Shown here piece by piece: positions 34,501 to 46,829 of a DNA stretch of 64,000 nt. Under the pieces are notes generated by a model, which saw nothing but the letters and a program-made list of their open reading frames with translations, was not told where the DNA came from and did no database searches. The stretch covers positions 159,170,688-159,234,687 of the forward strand of contig OW121848.1 of the NCBI GenBank assembly GCA_933228895.1, read 5' to 3'. Position numbers and translations under genes: made by a program. Within the stretch, counting starts at the first letter, position 1. Each line of letters starts with the position of its first letter. This DNA is from Platycnemis pennipes. Its lineage: Eukaryota > Arthropoda > Insecta > Odonata > Platycnemididae.

Positions 34501-34727
34501 CTACGTAAATGGACCCTTGTTAGTGAGTTTAACATCCTCGCTGGCCAGGCGTCGGCGAATCGGATCCCAAAGCGGCCTTTTTTTTCGGGTAATCTCATTC
34601 CGAGTTGTCTCGCGTCTCGGGACGTGCTCCCCGAAAACAGCAGAGGCACGCTCCCCGCGCGAAATCGCGTCGAAACACCGTCGTCTCTCGCTCACGTTCG
34701 CTCACCTCCATTCTGACTTGCCTGAAC
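34501..34727. other. CpG-rich stretch
   Basis: Short region with frequent CpG and a T-run. Open frames exist on both strands (34501-34695 and 34517-34855) but no family was recognised. Confidence 0.3.
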
Positions 34728-34990
34728 ATCTACATAATACCCTGCAAGCCACCATAAAGGTGTGTGGCAGGGGTTGGATTCTCACCAAACATGCACTACA
34801 TATCATGCATAAAAAAGGATCAGTATTTACGCACTGTTCTAAACTATACTATTAAAAAAAATAAAAAAAGCAAAGCAAACATGCAAAAACATGCTTCAAG
34901 TCCTTTATTTGACATGATCTCACACTTACCCATTACTCTTTTGTTGAATCCCAGTTTGCGATTAGCTTGACCCATTATTTCACCCAATCA
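34728..34990 (-). repeat. CR1-like LINE (family B) 3' end
   Basis: Shows the same tail as 27225, starting ATCTACATAATACCCTGCAA and continuing through the TGCATAAAAAAGGAT and CATGCAAAAACATGC blocks. There is no coding sequence. Confidence 0.75.
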
Positions 34991-35082
34991 CACAATGCAA
35001 CGTAAACTTAACCTACGACTAACAAAATAAATACCCGAGATGGAACTGCGAACTGGAACCGAGGTAGACCGGTTGGCATCTA

Positions 35083-36320
35083 CATCTAGATAATGCCCCC
35101 CAAGCCACCATAAAAGTGTGTGGCAGGGGGTGAATTCTCACCAAACATGCACCACATATCATGCATAAAAAAGGATTAGTATTTCTGTACTGTTCTATAC
35201 TACACTATTTTAAAAAAATGATTAAAATGGCAAAGAAAACATGCAAAAACATGCTGTCAGTTGGGTTAGCTTCAAGTCCTTATACTAACATGCAGCTACC
35301 AATGTTATCCATTGCTCACTCGTACTGGATATCATCATCATCAGGGGTCAACAATCTTAGGATTGGTTTGACGCAGCCCTCCACTCGATTCTTCTATCGG
35401 CCAACCTCTTCATACCTACGTAGTTCCTCTCTTTCACGTCCTTTACGACCTGCTCCATCTAACTCATACGAGGCCTGCCTCTTCCATTTTTCCCGTTCAC
35501 TTTTCCCTCGACGATTGTCTTCATCAGGCCATCGTGTCTTAAGATATGGCCGATTAGGTTGTCCCGTCTTCTTTTTAGAGTTTTCAGCAGACTTCTCTTT
35601 TCTCCCACTCTTCTTAGGACTTCTTCATTTGTCACTCAGTCGATCCATTTTATCTTCATCATTCTTCAATAGCACCATATTTCGAATGCTTCCACCCTTT
35701 TCTTCTCCGCTGCTGTCATCGTCCATGCCTCACTGCCGTAAAGAAACATGCTCCAGATATACGTTTTGATGAATTGCTTCCTTACTTCCAAGCTTGTATT
35801 TCCAGCTGTTTGTAGATTCTTCTTTTGATAGAATGCCCTCTTTGCCTGGGCTATTCTATTCACTATTTCTTTCTTGCTTCGTCCATCGTTGGTTACTCTG
35901 CTTCTCAGGTAACAGAACTCTTTCACCTCTTCCAGTTTTGTTTTCCTAGTTTAACGTTGGTTTTGACCTCTTCTCTTTTGCTCCACACCAATATCTTAGT
36001 TTTCTTCTTATTGATCTTCAGCTGATGTCTGTTAATTGTCCTTTCCACGGTTGTTAGCATCTTATTCAGTTCCTTCTCTGTCTCTGCTATGAGAGCTATG
36101 TCATCAGCGAATCGTAGCATGGTACTGGATATATTTACCGTTAATCATATCCCTAATTGTACGAGGAAAAAAAGACATTTTGAATCTGTGAGGTTCGGCT
36201 ATCAATTTCTCTAATTTTGTGATTATGGTCCGGTCTACCATAGTAAGTTGGGGTTCGAAAAATATTTTTAACATCATCACTAAAAATATGGTCTTGGAAT
36301 TTGTTGGAAAAGCCTGTAAT
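35083..36320 (-). mobile_element. CR1-like LINE (family B) copy interrupted by a family A LINE
   Basis: Tail and 3' untranslated region occupy 35083-35332. After a 789-bp insertion the copy resumes at 36122 with TACTGGATATATTTACCG. Its minus-strand frame reads FSNKFQDHIFSDDVKNIFR, then TYYGRPDHNHKIREIDSR. The join is seamless with the uninterrupted relatives at 7385 and 27225. Confidence 0.8.
35333..36121 (-). mobile_element. LINE family A, 5'-truncated, with 11-bp target duplication
   Basis: GTACTGGATAT occurs at 35322-35332 and 36122-36132. The minus-strand reading is FADDIALIAETEKELNKML, then LKINKKKTKILVWSKREE. It continues with VKEFCYLRSRVTNDGRSKKE, FIKTYIWSMFLYGSEAWTM and a tail with the WRAASNQS-type end, the CAATCCTAAGATTG near-palindrome and (ATG)n. 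FADD is the catalytic Asp pair of the reverse transcriptase. The copy starts just before that box, so it is heavily 5'-truncated, as expected of target-primed integration. A few frameshifts are present. The clade was not decided; the (ATG)n tail is reminiscent of RTE-like elements. Confidence 0.85.
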
Positions 36321-36900
36321 TACACTGTGGGAAGGGCGGGAGGGGAAACTGCGTAAAATTGCAATATGCTTGGCCGAAGAATGGGCGCGAACACCTCTCC
36401 CGCGGCCTTTATTACATTCCTTTTCTCTCCCTCCCTGCCACTGACCGCACGGGCAGTCACCCATTCGTTGTGAGTCCATCCATCCGCTCGCCAGCTCCTC
36501 GTCCATCCATCTTCCTCCGCCCCCTCCCCGTTTTCCTTCCTCGCTGCCGCCCCTGGGGAGGGACAAGCCCCGGCCCTGTCTGCTTCGCCCGACCACACAG
36601 GCCTCCCATTCCGTATGCAAAAGACCTTTCCCCCCCCCTCCCCACCGCCTTTTATCCTCCTTTCGGCCATTTTCGCCCTCTTCACCCCCCGCGCACTCAT
36701 TCCTTCCAATCCTCCGCCTCCTCCTTCCTCCTTCCTTTTACTCTCTCCTCTCTCTCTCCCTTTCCTCGAGGCAGTTTCTGCATCGCCCGACATGCAAACT
36801 CACTCGAGCACTCACGCGCCCCCTGGACCAATTCTGCGGCCTCCCCCCATCAGCCACCTTTCTATCTCGGACGGCTTTTAAGCGAGATCCTGCGAGAAGA
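36321..36900. repeat. Pyrimidine-rich, CpG-containing low-complexity tract
   Basis: C/T-dominated plus strand with CCTCC and CCCC runs. Open frames of up to 226 codons (36359-37039) overlap frames on the other strand and carry no recognisable domain. Confidence 0.6.
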
Positions 36901-37164
36901 GAGCTCTCCCTCGCGCAAAACCATTCCGCAGCTCAAGTTATATTGCCCTGGGAAAAAATTAGGGTACACGAAGCGTGGGTATCGGATGAGGATAAGGACG
37001 ACCGTAGTGGGAAAGGGGAGCCTGAAAGCGAATGCATAAAAGAAGAAAGCCGAAATAAATAGGCGAAACGTTGGCACGAATTTTTATTTATTTTTACTTC
37101 TTTATTTATTTTCCACTACCACCGAAAAACGCCCATGTGGCCATTACATCGGGGTATTAACAAT

Positions 37165-37285
37165 GCAACAACAGACGAGCGCACACAGCCATGTCCTGAG
37201 TGGTGAAAAAACCCACTCAGGCGGGACTCGAACACGCGGCCCCAAGGTTAGCAGACTTAACCACGCCACCACTGGGGCCGAGATT
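37165..37285 (-). mobile_element. tRNA-derived SINE head
   Basis: The reverse strand reads GGCCCCAGTGGTGGCGTGG and TTAAGTCTGC (box A region), then GTTCGAGTCCCGCC (box B). The head is tRNA-like, with a degenerate anticodon arm. Confidence 0.6.
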
Positions 37286-37554
37286 GATGTTTATCAAACA
37301 TTTCTATTAATACATAAACGGGTTTCTCCGGCTTCAGAGCGAGAAGAAAAAATTCTTTGGACAGAGATACGAGCCAATTGATGGATTTATTTTTATTTTC
37401 GCGTCCAATGACGACTGGGATGGAGAAAAGGGGAGGAATGAGGGGGTAGAGGGTTGATCTTGTTGATCTTAAAAGCGCGGACACTCCCGATAACCGTTTG
37501 CATTCTTCAAGGAGAGGATCCCAAGGTGTAGCTAGTTGATTGAGGCAATGGGGA

Positions 37555-38085
37555 CGTTTACTCGGTACCGAAATCGCTATTTCGTACACGAGATCGTTAG
37601 ATGGAAACGAAAAATGAATTTTAGTGAAAAAATAATCTTCTAACCATAGCCATTCGCTCAAAAAAAAATTAAAAAAAGGAAAAAGGTGACGCCCACCGAA
37701 CGAGCTGCGTTAAGGATTACTACGTCATCCACCTCCCCTCCATTGACTGTTTTGAGGAAAAACGGGAAGGGAGCGGGGGTAGGAGGAGAGGTCTGCCCAA
37801 AGAGATCCTGTCGCAACCACTTCCATTGGCAGAGTCAGCTGTGTGTCCCCAATTGGGATTAGGGGAAGCATTTTCGCAGTCTCTGTTGTGATTCGACTAA
37901 GCGGACAACGTACAAGTCCTTTGCCCCACACTTTTCGGAAAGGGTTAAAAATATCAGTTTTTCACCGCTTATAACTCGAGAACTAATTGGCGGATTGAAG
38001 AACGGACAAATACTGGTCCTTTTATTTTACAAACTCTGTCAGATTCTGCAATAAAAAATATGGTAAACGATCCCTATTCTGGTGG
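37555..38085 (+). repeat. Dispersed repeat X, copy 3
   Basis: Runs uninterrupted from ACCGAAATCGCTATTTCGTA through AACGAAAAATGAATTTTAG and GGTGACGCCCACCGAACG, then CAACCACTTCCATTGGCAGA, to AATATGGTAAACGATCC. It serves as the intact reference for the two copies at 17330 and 18735. There is no coding sequence. Confidence 0.75.
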
Positions 38086-38321
38086 TGAGCAGATGAGGTA
38101 TGGACGCCCCTGATTCTATTCATCTCTCGATTCAATTCATGATCTGCGGATGGGAATCTCTCTCGAGTTTGTATCTTGGACATCAACGTGAAATGCATCA
38201 TCGAAGGGTAACTGGGAAGGGTAATTGGCAGTGCAGAAGGAATTATGGGTAACGACGTTTACAAATATTCGAATAAAACATCTCATTTCCAGTTTGCAAG
38301 TTCATGAGTCCGACACCTTTC

Positions 38322-38860
38322 ATCGTCATCATTATCGGTCAATAATCCTAGGATTGGTTTGACGCAGCCCTCCACTCCGTTCTCCTATCTCTCTTTCACA
38401 TCCTTAACGACCTGTTCCATATGTTCAATATATCCTTTGCCGTTCTTGCCGTTCACTAATTCCTCGACCATTGCCTTCATCAGGCCATCGTGTGTGTTAC
38501 GATATGGCCGATTAAGTTGCCCCGTATTCTTCTTAGAGTTTTCAGCATACTTTTCTTTTCTCCCACTCCTCTTAAGACGACTTCGTCTTCGTTTGTCACT
38601 AGGTAGATGAATTTTATCTTCATCATTCCTCTGCAGCATCACATTTCGAAGCTTTCAGCTTGGAATTCTCTGCTGCGGTCATCGTCCATGCCTCACTGCA
38701 ATATAGAAACATGCTCCAGGTGTACGTTCTGATGAATTTTTTCCTGACTTCTATGCATGTATATCCAGCTGTAAGTAGATTCTTCTTTTGATGGAATACA
38801 CTCTTGGCCTGTGATATTCCGCTGACCTACGAATAGATACCGTCATGCTTGATGTTCCAA
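38322..38860 (-). pseudogene. LINE family A, 3' half
   Basis: Starts (low coordinate) with CAATAATCCTAGGATTGG and GACGCAGCCCTCCACTC. Minus-strand blocks include RSLKRSGREKKSMLKTLRR, MEQVVKDVKER and the region equivalent to YIWSMFLYGSEAWTM. Frames are broken throughout. It matches 35333-35830 in order. Confidence 0.75.
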
Positions 38861-39569
38861 AATGGGAATGCTTGGTGAGAAAGTGCAATGTTTATTGATG
38901 CGATAAAAACTAAAATTGGCTCCTTCACTTTCCATGTGCGATTGCGCAGAAATATTTCCAACTGCTAATGTCCAGTTCGAAATAGCATCCGTTTCACCCC
39001 CTCCAACCTAAGAGCGGACGTGGCTAATCTGCACTTGAGCGCAAAATAACCGAAAGTATTTTGTTTGCCTAAGAGCGCAGAGGGTAAAAGAGAAAGGATT
39101 TGCATTTCGCGATTAGAGCACGTGTTATCGAGGGCCATATGGCTCGACATTTGCCAGCGGCGGTTTTGTTCTCCGGAGGGGAAGAAAACAAGGGGGGAGC
39201 AGGCGGGGAATTACCCCCCCCCCGTGGTTTGTCGGCCGGTTTGCTTGGCGCGCGCGGCCATGTTCGCTGCGTCATTTGTCCTTATTCCGCCCACCCTCCA
39301 CCCCTCGAATGTCCACTCCACCATCCTTTTGCCCGGGTTCCGCTGGGAGGAGAAAGGAAATATAATTCATCTCCGTGGAAAAAAACACAATAATCCCTTT
39401 TTCTCGCCATTTGACATAAATTTAAATACTCCCATTTTTTCAAGCCCTCCTTCTAAGCTCATATAACTGCTAGTTTTCCTATTCGCTCCTGCCCTAGTTT
39501 TTGCATGTTGTAAAACTTTTATTGCAAGTATGCACCTGAGAATTTGCCGGCTCTACCTCCACATATTCA
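38861..39569. other. No recognised gene
   Basis: Contains a CpG-rich island-like patch (39130-39300). Open frames on both strands across it are compositional. Confidence 0.35.
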
Positions 39570-39870
39570 CCCAAACTTACAATTTTTTTGCGCATCCTTT
39601 TTCCAGGATTAGCTCCGCGCTCCGACCCACGCGAATCTAATCCCTGTTGCCGTTCCTCGCCCCCCTCAAGGCCCGTCCCTCCTCCCAACCAACCCCCCTT
39701 CCTCCCCTCCCTCTCCCATCCCCACCGTGCCGTTTTTAAACCCAACCCATCCTCACCCCGATTATCTATACGTCCCATTATCCTTATATCCGCGGCAGCC
39801 CCACTCCCTTCACCCCCAAACCCACCCCCTCCCACAACTCCTCTCAAAAATTAAAACTCGTCCGATGCCC
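39570..39870. repeat. C-rich low-complexity tract
   Basis: CCCCTCC and CCCACC-rich plus strand. Both-strand open frames are artefacts of composition. Confidence 0.65.
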
Positions 39871-40207
39871 AGCCCCCCATAAATTCTTCCCGGCAGCCTC
39901 CTCATCCCAGCACTCTCTCTCTCGCTTCTCCTCACGAGTTGCTCCTACGGAATCGTGGCAGAACTCTAGGTTTATTTTTCATAAGACTAACGAGTAGCGT
40001 TCCACACAGTAGTAGATCTTTGAGCTACTTACCAGACGTCTCTGGCTCGGTTTCGGAAAAGAGTTCTTTGCATATCTATGGCTTGAATTATTTCTAAAAG
40101 TTCCGTTTCTCCAAAGATGCTTCATTGTCTTTAACAGCTGAATGTTTCATAACTTCAGCTTCTGCTCCTTGTTAAGGCATCTTGATATAAATCCGTCGTT
40201 CTGCCAA

Positions 40208-40690
40208 TGGCATTACTATCATCATCTAGACTCTTTTAGTTAACAGTTTAGGATTTTGGTTTGGTGTCTCTTCCATCATTTCCACACACCACTGTAGCTC
40301 ACCATTCGCCTCCCTTCCCTTATTTTGTCCACATTTCCTTAACCATTACCGCCAAAAGGCTATATTCCTTCCACTGGCCTTAATTTAATCTATCCAAAAC
40401 ACCTTTCTATTCATTAACCTATGCTAAGCATCTCGTTACTTACCGATCCTCCAAAACACTTATCTATATCCTCACTATAGTACGCTTACCCAATAAACTC
40501 TCTCATAATGTCCCTCTCCAAAGATATGTATCCTTTCGATAAAGGCTTCATCCACTTCCACTTCTGTTCGTCCTTAAATTTCGCAGCTCTCTCGCTGCTT
40601 CAACTTGTTTAACACTTCCTCACGTGCCTTCAACTTCAACTTGTTGGCCCTCTTACTACATATTCTATAAGGCCTAGATTAATGATAAAT
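40208..40690 (-). repeat. Probable LINE 3' region
   Basis: On the minus strand this ends in CCTAAACTGTTAACTAAAAG and an ATGATGATAG tail, laid out like the 3' end of family A, and upstream is a broken frame rich in Lys and Arg. No decisive protein motif was found, so this is tentative. Confidence 0.35.
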
Positions 40691-41990
40691 GATTTAAGGG
40701 GATTAACCCATCATCAATTAGTTCTGAACTTAAAAGACTAATTTCCTGCTAAATGATTTGTAATGAAAAACGATCGAGTGAAAAACCTTAGCAGAAAAAT
40801 ACAACAAACTGAGGCATTGAAACAACTGATAAAACATAATCAACCATGCCTCTGCAGTGGTGGAAACATCAATACACATCTTGGAGTTAATTGCAAATTC
40901 ACCAAGTAATGAGGTCATTGTAATATGTATAATGATACAAACGGGGTAAGACGAGACGAACTTCCCTTAAATATTTTATTACTACGCAAATTCGTTTCCC
41001 GGGCGAATGTACCTTATTCCGCATCCTATATGAGGTAATATTGAGAATTGCTATTTTATGCATTCGGATGTGATATTTAAAAGCCAATCGCCAGGAAATA
41101 CAGCCGTAAAAACAGTTGAAACACGATTTGGACGCGCACAGATATATCTCTCAGATACGCGCTCAGGGTATACCAATGACCAACAATGAAGGTCACATAT
41201 TTTTTTACTCGACCGCAAAATTCAGAATTATTGAAGAAAAGAAGAAATATTTGAGTTTTTCTTCGAAAAGAGGACGAAATTGGTTAACATTCACGAATTT
41301 TACTTCGACATATATCTTATGCTTGCAAATAATAAACTATATTTGAAATAACTCGAGCATATTATTCACTAAAGGAATTAATACCCGAATTACAGAATTG
41401 CTTTGTTCCGGGCGCTTCTGACTTGATTAATGTATTCTTTTTTTATCGCATTTGTGTAGGTCCAAGCTCATCTGAGTTCGGGGGAGGGCGAGACGAAAGG
41501 ACATTGCAGGAAATACGAAGAAAGATGCTAAATCTTTAATATACACCGATACACCTTTTTATGTGTTATTCACGTGTCAGGAATAATCTGTTCCAAATAA
41601 ATGCCATATAAATTAAGGATTACCCTTTCCCGCCGCTCTTATGCCCTTTAATAACTCGATATTCGTGAAAACGAGCGAGATTTAATCTTTTCGATGAGCA
41701 AGAGCGCCTAAGTCGATTTAAGCCGGTTACAACACTTCCGACTCTCTCTAACACCCGCTGCGTTAAAAACCCTTCCTCGGCAATCGTTTTAATCACCGAT
41801 GCGTTCCCGTCTGTCGGTTCACTCAAATTCATCACCAAATGCCGAAACTCCAGAACTTAGGGAAGATTTTTCTTTCCAAGTACCTAGCATCTTTCCATGT
41901 GCTAAATTTCCAACTGGTCTAAAATGCAATCCTGCCCAATTCTTATGTGTGCTCTTCTGATGAGCTCAAAGGCATTCTTTTCATGTGAGA
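40691..41990. other. No recognised gene
   Basis: AT-rich with short frames. Nothing assigned. Confidence 0.4.
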
Positions 41991-41999
41991 GATTGATCG

Positions 42000-42590
42000 A
42001 AGAACCAAGATTGTCAGGCCTCATTTAGAAGATGCCGCTGGTATATTGGATCCGTACAAGGTAAGGTATGATAAAGGAATTAGAGCGTGTGCAAAGAAGA
42101 TCCGCTTGATTTGTTAAAGGCCGTAATGATAACTGTATTAGTGTTATAAGTTTAATAGAAGAACTAGGATGGGAATTAAAACATTAGCGGTCTGAATTTC
42201 CCTTGACAGCATATTATCGGGGAATTAAATTCTACACATGTTTTATTTCTTGTAGCCAAACGTAGAGCCGTTATGATTATTGTATTAGTGTTAAGAGTTT
42301 AATAGAAGTACTAGAATGGGAAATACAATCAGAACGCAGGTTAAAATTTAGGTTAAACCTTTTAGTTTAGTTCAAAGCTGATTTGTTTACAGATGACGTT
42401 AGATATATATATATTAAGATCCTTATTATGCTAGGTTTGATCAGTTTGAGAATATTAGAGAGATAGATTGTCGCACCAATAGATTTAAAATATCAATTTT
42501 CCCGCGTACCATAAGAGAACACAATAGACAGCATAGAAAAGGGATAGGTGGGTTAAAAATTGTTGAAGCAGTCTGCTGTGCATGATTGTT
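42000..42590 (+). pseudogene. CR1-like LINE (family B), degraded, plus strand
   Basis: The start reads RPHLEDAAGILDPYKV, matching RPHLEYAASVWDPY of the copy at 27225, then a RSA/LIC-type degraded block. Two partly repeated stretches (GATTATTGTATTAGTGTTA at about 42275, and a similar one at about 42128) suggest an internal duplication. It continues to AAAGGGATAGGTGGG and GCAGTCTGCTGTGCATGA, the family tail. Confidence 0.65.
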
Positions 42591-42905
42591 GGTACACTGT
42601 CTCTCGTACTTTTCAATGTTTACATTGAAATGTACGCTACATGCTGCATGTTCTTTAATAAAATCGAAGAGAATGCTTCACTGATGAAGAGCCATGGAGA
42701 GAAAAATAGCATGTTGCGAATCACAGATAATACAGCGGTCATGACAGAGACAAAAATATATTTAAGGAAATCTCTAGTAGCCATGGAAAAGACGTTGATC
42801 CGATATCCCCTTAATATAAATAAAAAGATTACGGTGCTACTGCTTTGCATTATAAAGGTGAGTGAAGAGCTGCGCCCAGTCAATTGTTGACCAATGATGA
42901 TGAAG
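42591..42905 (+). pseudogene. LINE family A, reverse transcriptase fragment
   Basis: Reads LVLFNVYIEMYA, then HGEKNSMLRITDNTAVMTET, then YPLNINKKITVLLL. This is the palm region around the FADD box, which here has become ITDN. It is joined directly to the CR1-like copy and ends near CAATTGTTGACCAATGATGA, a truncated version of the family's 3' tail. Confidence 0.65.
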
Positions 42906-43254
42906 GTGAAAATGAAGGGTAGGGTAGAGCAGTTCCCTTCCCTGTGCAGCATTCAGTTTCTAATCTGATCTCGGATAACTCACTTTGATCTGAGCGCGAC
43001 GTTTCCAAAGAGAACTCCCTCGGATTTGAATTTCAAATAACTGAACATAAGCCCAAAACACTACCACTACATTACTACATTACACTACGCCACTATATTA
43101 TATTTATGTGATTATTTTATATTTTAGCACACGAGATAAGAATGATAAGCTCGGAAATAATCAATTTATGCTGTTAAGAAACAAATGGAAAGCAATCTGT
43201 TTACAGTGGGATTCTTAGTAGCCAATCAATTCTCTTATAATGAATTTGATGTTG

Positions 43255-43310
43255 GGTTCACACACCCCCTGCCACACTCCCTTGCGGTGGCTTGCAAGCC
43301 ACTATTGTGC
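43255..43310 (+). repeat. CR1-like LINE tail remnant
   Basis: CACCCCCTGCCACACTCCCT then TGCGGTGGCTTGCA, the family B tail signature, without the rest of the element. Confidence 0.55.
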
Positions 43311-43394
43311 GTTGTACTGTGCCGTGGTCGCCGAGGATAATCGAAATTTTAGCAAAATATTTTTTCCTTGCGTGAAGAGTTTTGATTAATTGAG

Positions 43395-43900
43395 CAAATT
43401 ATGAGATGGCCCCCACCCTTTTTAATTACTTTCGCCCTCATGGCGTGGCCACCCCTGTGCCTCTCCCTCTCCCTCCCTTTATCCTTCTCCATCCAACATC
43501 TCCCTCACTCCTTTATCCCGACGCTGATATCTTCAAGCCGCACACGAAACCGAAGCTCCAACAGCAATTGCCTCCTTCCCCTTTCTCCGCCCCCAAAAAA
43601 ACACCTCCTACCCAGGGAGCACGCAAAAAACCACCCTCTCTTCGTCGAATCCCCGGATACCGCCGCCAATTACGCCTCTCCGCTCTCGTCCCTCTATTCC
43701 GATCTCAAGCCGTCCGAAACCATTTTCGCTGCTCCCACCCAGCCCAGAAATCCCCCGTGATTCGATGTAACCCTGCCTATTCCTCTATCTCCTCAGCCAC
43801 CCCTTCTCCTTAAACCCCATTTAAATCCTCGTCGTTCCTCCCTCGCGAGTCCCTTCCCCACACTTCCACTCACGCAGACGCAGGATACGCCACTCCCTGG
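43395..43900. repeat. Pyrimidine-rich low-complexity tract
   Basis: CCTCTCCC- and CCCCC-rich plus strand with overlapping frames (43401-43760 and 43406-43813). There are no domains. Confidence 0.6.
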
Positions 43901-43969
43901 AACATTTCTAGCCCCTGATTTTCACTCTCAATCTTGTCACTGGTATCACTTGAATATTGTTTATATACA

Positions 43970-44025
43970 CCAACGATATGCCCTGCAAGCCACCGCGAGG
44001 GTGTGTAGCAGGGGTATATTTGTTT
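43970..44025 (-). repeat. CR1-like LINE tail remnant
   Basis: ATGCCCTGCAAGCCACCGCG then GGGTGTGTAGCAGGGG, the family B tail in minus orientation. Confidence 0.55.
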
Positions 44026-44499
44026 GGGAATTTTCTATAGACATAGCGCCGGGAGAGAAATTCCAGCTTTGATATTATGTGCCCCGTATGCAGGCACGAA
44101 AATCGGCCCAGGTGATAACCCTGGGGCACACTAGTGGCCTACTGCTATCATACGTATGAGGATTAGCGCCGAATATTATGGGTCTATGGGAAACCATCGA
44201 AAACCAAAGGCACGTATTAACAACCAACCCCGATTCATAGGGCCCCCGGATGTGGTTTTCGTCACTAAGAAATACTCAATCAAAACGAAGAATGACAGAG
44301 AAAATTCTCACTTGAAAACGGAATCATTCGCTTGGCAAGGAATGATGATAATGGTGAAATATATAAATTTCACTCCGTCTTATTACCCGATTCGGATTTG
44401 GGCCGTGTTTCCGTTGAGATGTGTGTAGAGAGTGGAATGGGAAAAAATTAAATTAGAGTTATTTTTTATTTAAGTAGTCTCCGACAGCTGCGGAGAAGA

Positions 44500-44790
44500 A
44501 AAGGATGGACCCATTCGAAATGCGGCGCATCTCAAGGATGATGAAGATTAAATGGATTGACCAAGTAAGTAACGAGGAAGTCTTAAGAAGAGTGGGATAA
44601 AAGAGGTTTCAACCGAAAACTCTAAAAAAAAACTTAAACGGCCATATCTTAAGACATGATGGCCTGGTGAAGACAATCATCGAGGGAAAAGTGAACGGAA
44701 AGAATGGAAAAGGCAGGCCGCGTGTGAGGTAAATGGAACAGGTTGTTAAGGACAAAATTGAGAGGAATTACTCTGGTCGCCACAACAATT
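44500..44790 (+). pseudogene. LINE family A, C-terminal fragment
   Basis: Reads FEMRRISRMMKIKWIDQVSN, then EEVLRRVG, then a stop. It resumes GHILRHDGLVKTIIEGKVNG and KNGKGRPRVR, another stop, and MEQVVKDKIER. This is the post-reverse-transcriptase tail of family A and overlaps the equivalent part of 38322-38860. Confidence 0.75.
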
Positions 44791-46829
44791 CGATCTCCTC
44801 TTCTATCCACTCTGCTAGATGATGGGGGAGGGGAAAGTCATCAATAAAATTCCCCAAATAGAAAGTAATACTGTCTCTTGTCCCACCACGGGCGTTTGGA
44901 TGTAATCCGAGAAAGCTTCACAACTCTTCACTGCCTCACTCTCGCCCTTACAACCCCACCCCTCCCCTCGCCCACAACTCCTCATCAGCTGAGGTTTATG
45001 CCACTTCGAAACTGACTCCACCCCATTCCACCATACACAGAAACAGAAGTGGCCATAAACAGAAAGCATCTTTTTCCTCTCCACTATAAAAAACACCAGT
45101 ACCTTCTTTTCAGCGGTTTCGTTCTCTCTGTGATTTTCGGTTTCTTTCTAAGAAACTGATGGCGACGGTACCTTTATCGTCGAATTTTGTCCATTACTGA
45201 CTCCCGAGACTTCAGCAGCTATCTCCATTTTAGTCTCAGAACTGTTACATTGCGAGCAACTACAGTTCACATTTTCATAACGATAAAAGTATTTAAACAT
45301 CCTATTATTTGTTAGTGTATATTCTTTGTTTTCAACACTTTCCTCGTTCTAAGCTAGAGAAGATTCATCAGCACGAACTACTGCGAAACCTTAGTAACTG
45401 TAAACAATGTCTAAATCGTTAAACAAAATAACTCTTTGCAAGACTTATAAAGAGTTATTTAGCACGGACGGAAACCTGTCTGTTTATCCCTCAACGTGTT
45501 CATGTTTTGTAAATTATCGTCTTCAGCTCTTCTACCTCTTTGATTCTCTGTGGGTATCTAGAAGAAAAACAATGCGTAGGATACATTCTGCCTACTCTTC
45601 CATATCTATTAAGGCCTCCTTATTACTTGAAATAGCCCCTCACAAAAAGAGCACGCCTTGAGCTCTGAGAGCGTTCAATTTCGCCTCACCCTTTCCCACT
45701 GAGTATCGCATTTTCTTTCTCCCACAATTTCTTGCCCTCCTGCGTCTCTCACCATTGTTCCCTATTCACCATCTCCTTTCGTGCCACCTTAATTGTTAAT
45801 CTTACCTTTCCCTCTCTCTCCCTTTGCGTAATAATCGCGATTCGCCTTTCGAAATGTCACCTTGTTCTTCTCCTTCCAACGGAACAGCTCCGCCTTCGAT
45901 ATCCTTTGCTTCCACAAAGAGATTTCGCAACCATTGTCAACATTTTTTATTATGTTCTCATCCGATTCACAATTTTTTAATTCCGTCCTTTCTTATAGTC
46001 CTCAAGGGTTTCATTTCTCTTATAATGGAGAATGCCGCTTAAGACTTCATCCTCCTTGAATTTTATTCCAGTTCCTTTCAACGCCGGAGCAGAGAGAGTT
46101 CTTCCCTCAAGTTTTTCACCTCCAAATGTCTTTTGAGGTTTCCCGTTTCGCCACCCCCTCCTCCCAACCCATCGCGACGACCTCAATGATATTGTGTTGC
46201 CTTTTCTTTGTTCGTCATAATCGGTTGCCCGTTTTTGTCTTACATCGGTTCTTATACATCGCAGTTCCTTCACAGATGTCCATTTCATGTTTTTTTTGGG
46301 TCTCACAAAGTATCAAGAGAGAAAAGGCTATAGTTTTTATTCAATCAGTTGTCTGCACAAAAAATTAAAACTTTTTCCACTGATATTATTTTCCAGAAAT
46401 AAATCTTGATATTCTATTCACAATATCCTATTATAAAAATGTGATGGTGGCAATTGTATCGTACGAAGTAGCCCGTCAAAATAAAGTTGTTGTGTGCTCG
46501 AATATATGAACCTTACCATAGAAATCGTATATGTCGCCTACCTACGTTTTATCTGAATTGTGCCTTCCTTTGCACCCCCATCATTTTACGTTTCAATAAT
46601 TAATTTTTCTTTTTTTGTTAGATTATTCGGTTACCTTCCGGAGACTCATTTTTAAAAGCTTTTCAAAATCCCGATGCTTTCTTCAAGATTTCCAGGATAT
46701 TTCCCAGAGTCCTAAAGCAGTAATTGCGACTTGAATCTATTTTTGAGGTTCCATTTCACTTGATGTTCTTTTGTTTCAAGGAAAAAAGGCTAATTTAGTA
46801 TGAAGTAGCAAACTATGGCAAAGATAATA
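44791..46829. other. No recognised gene
   Basis: The first 300 bases are C/T-rich. A frame at 45407-45661 has no recognisable domain. The remainder is AT-rich. Confidence 0.35.

Noticed and set aside
36359..37039. 226-codon plus-strand frame
   Set aside because: Low-complexity Pro/Ser/Arg-rich translation of a C/T-rich tract with competing frames on the other strand.
45407..45661. Possible zinc-finger (BED/CGGBP1-like) N-terminus
   Set aside because: Only a vague resemblance around FSTDGN; the Cys/His spacing does not fit.
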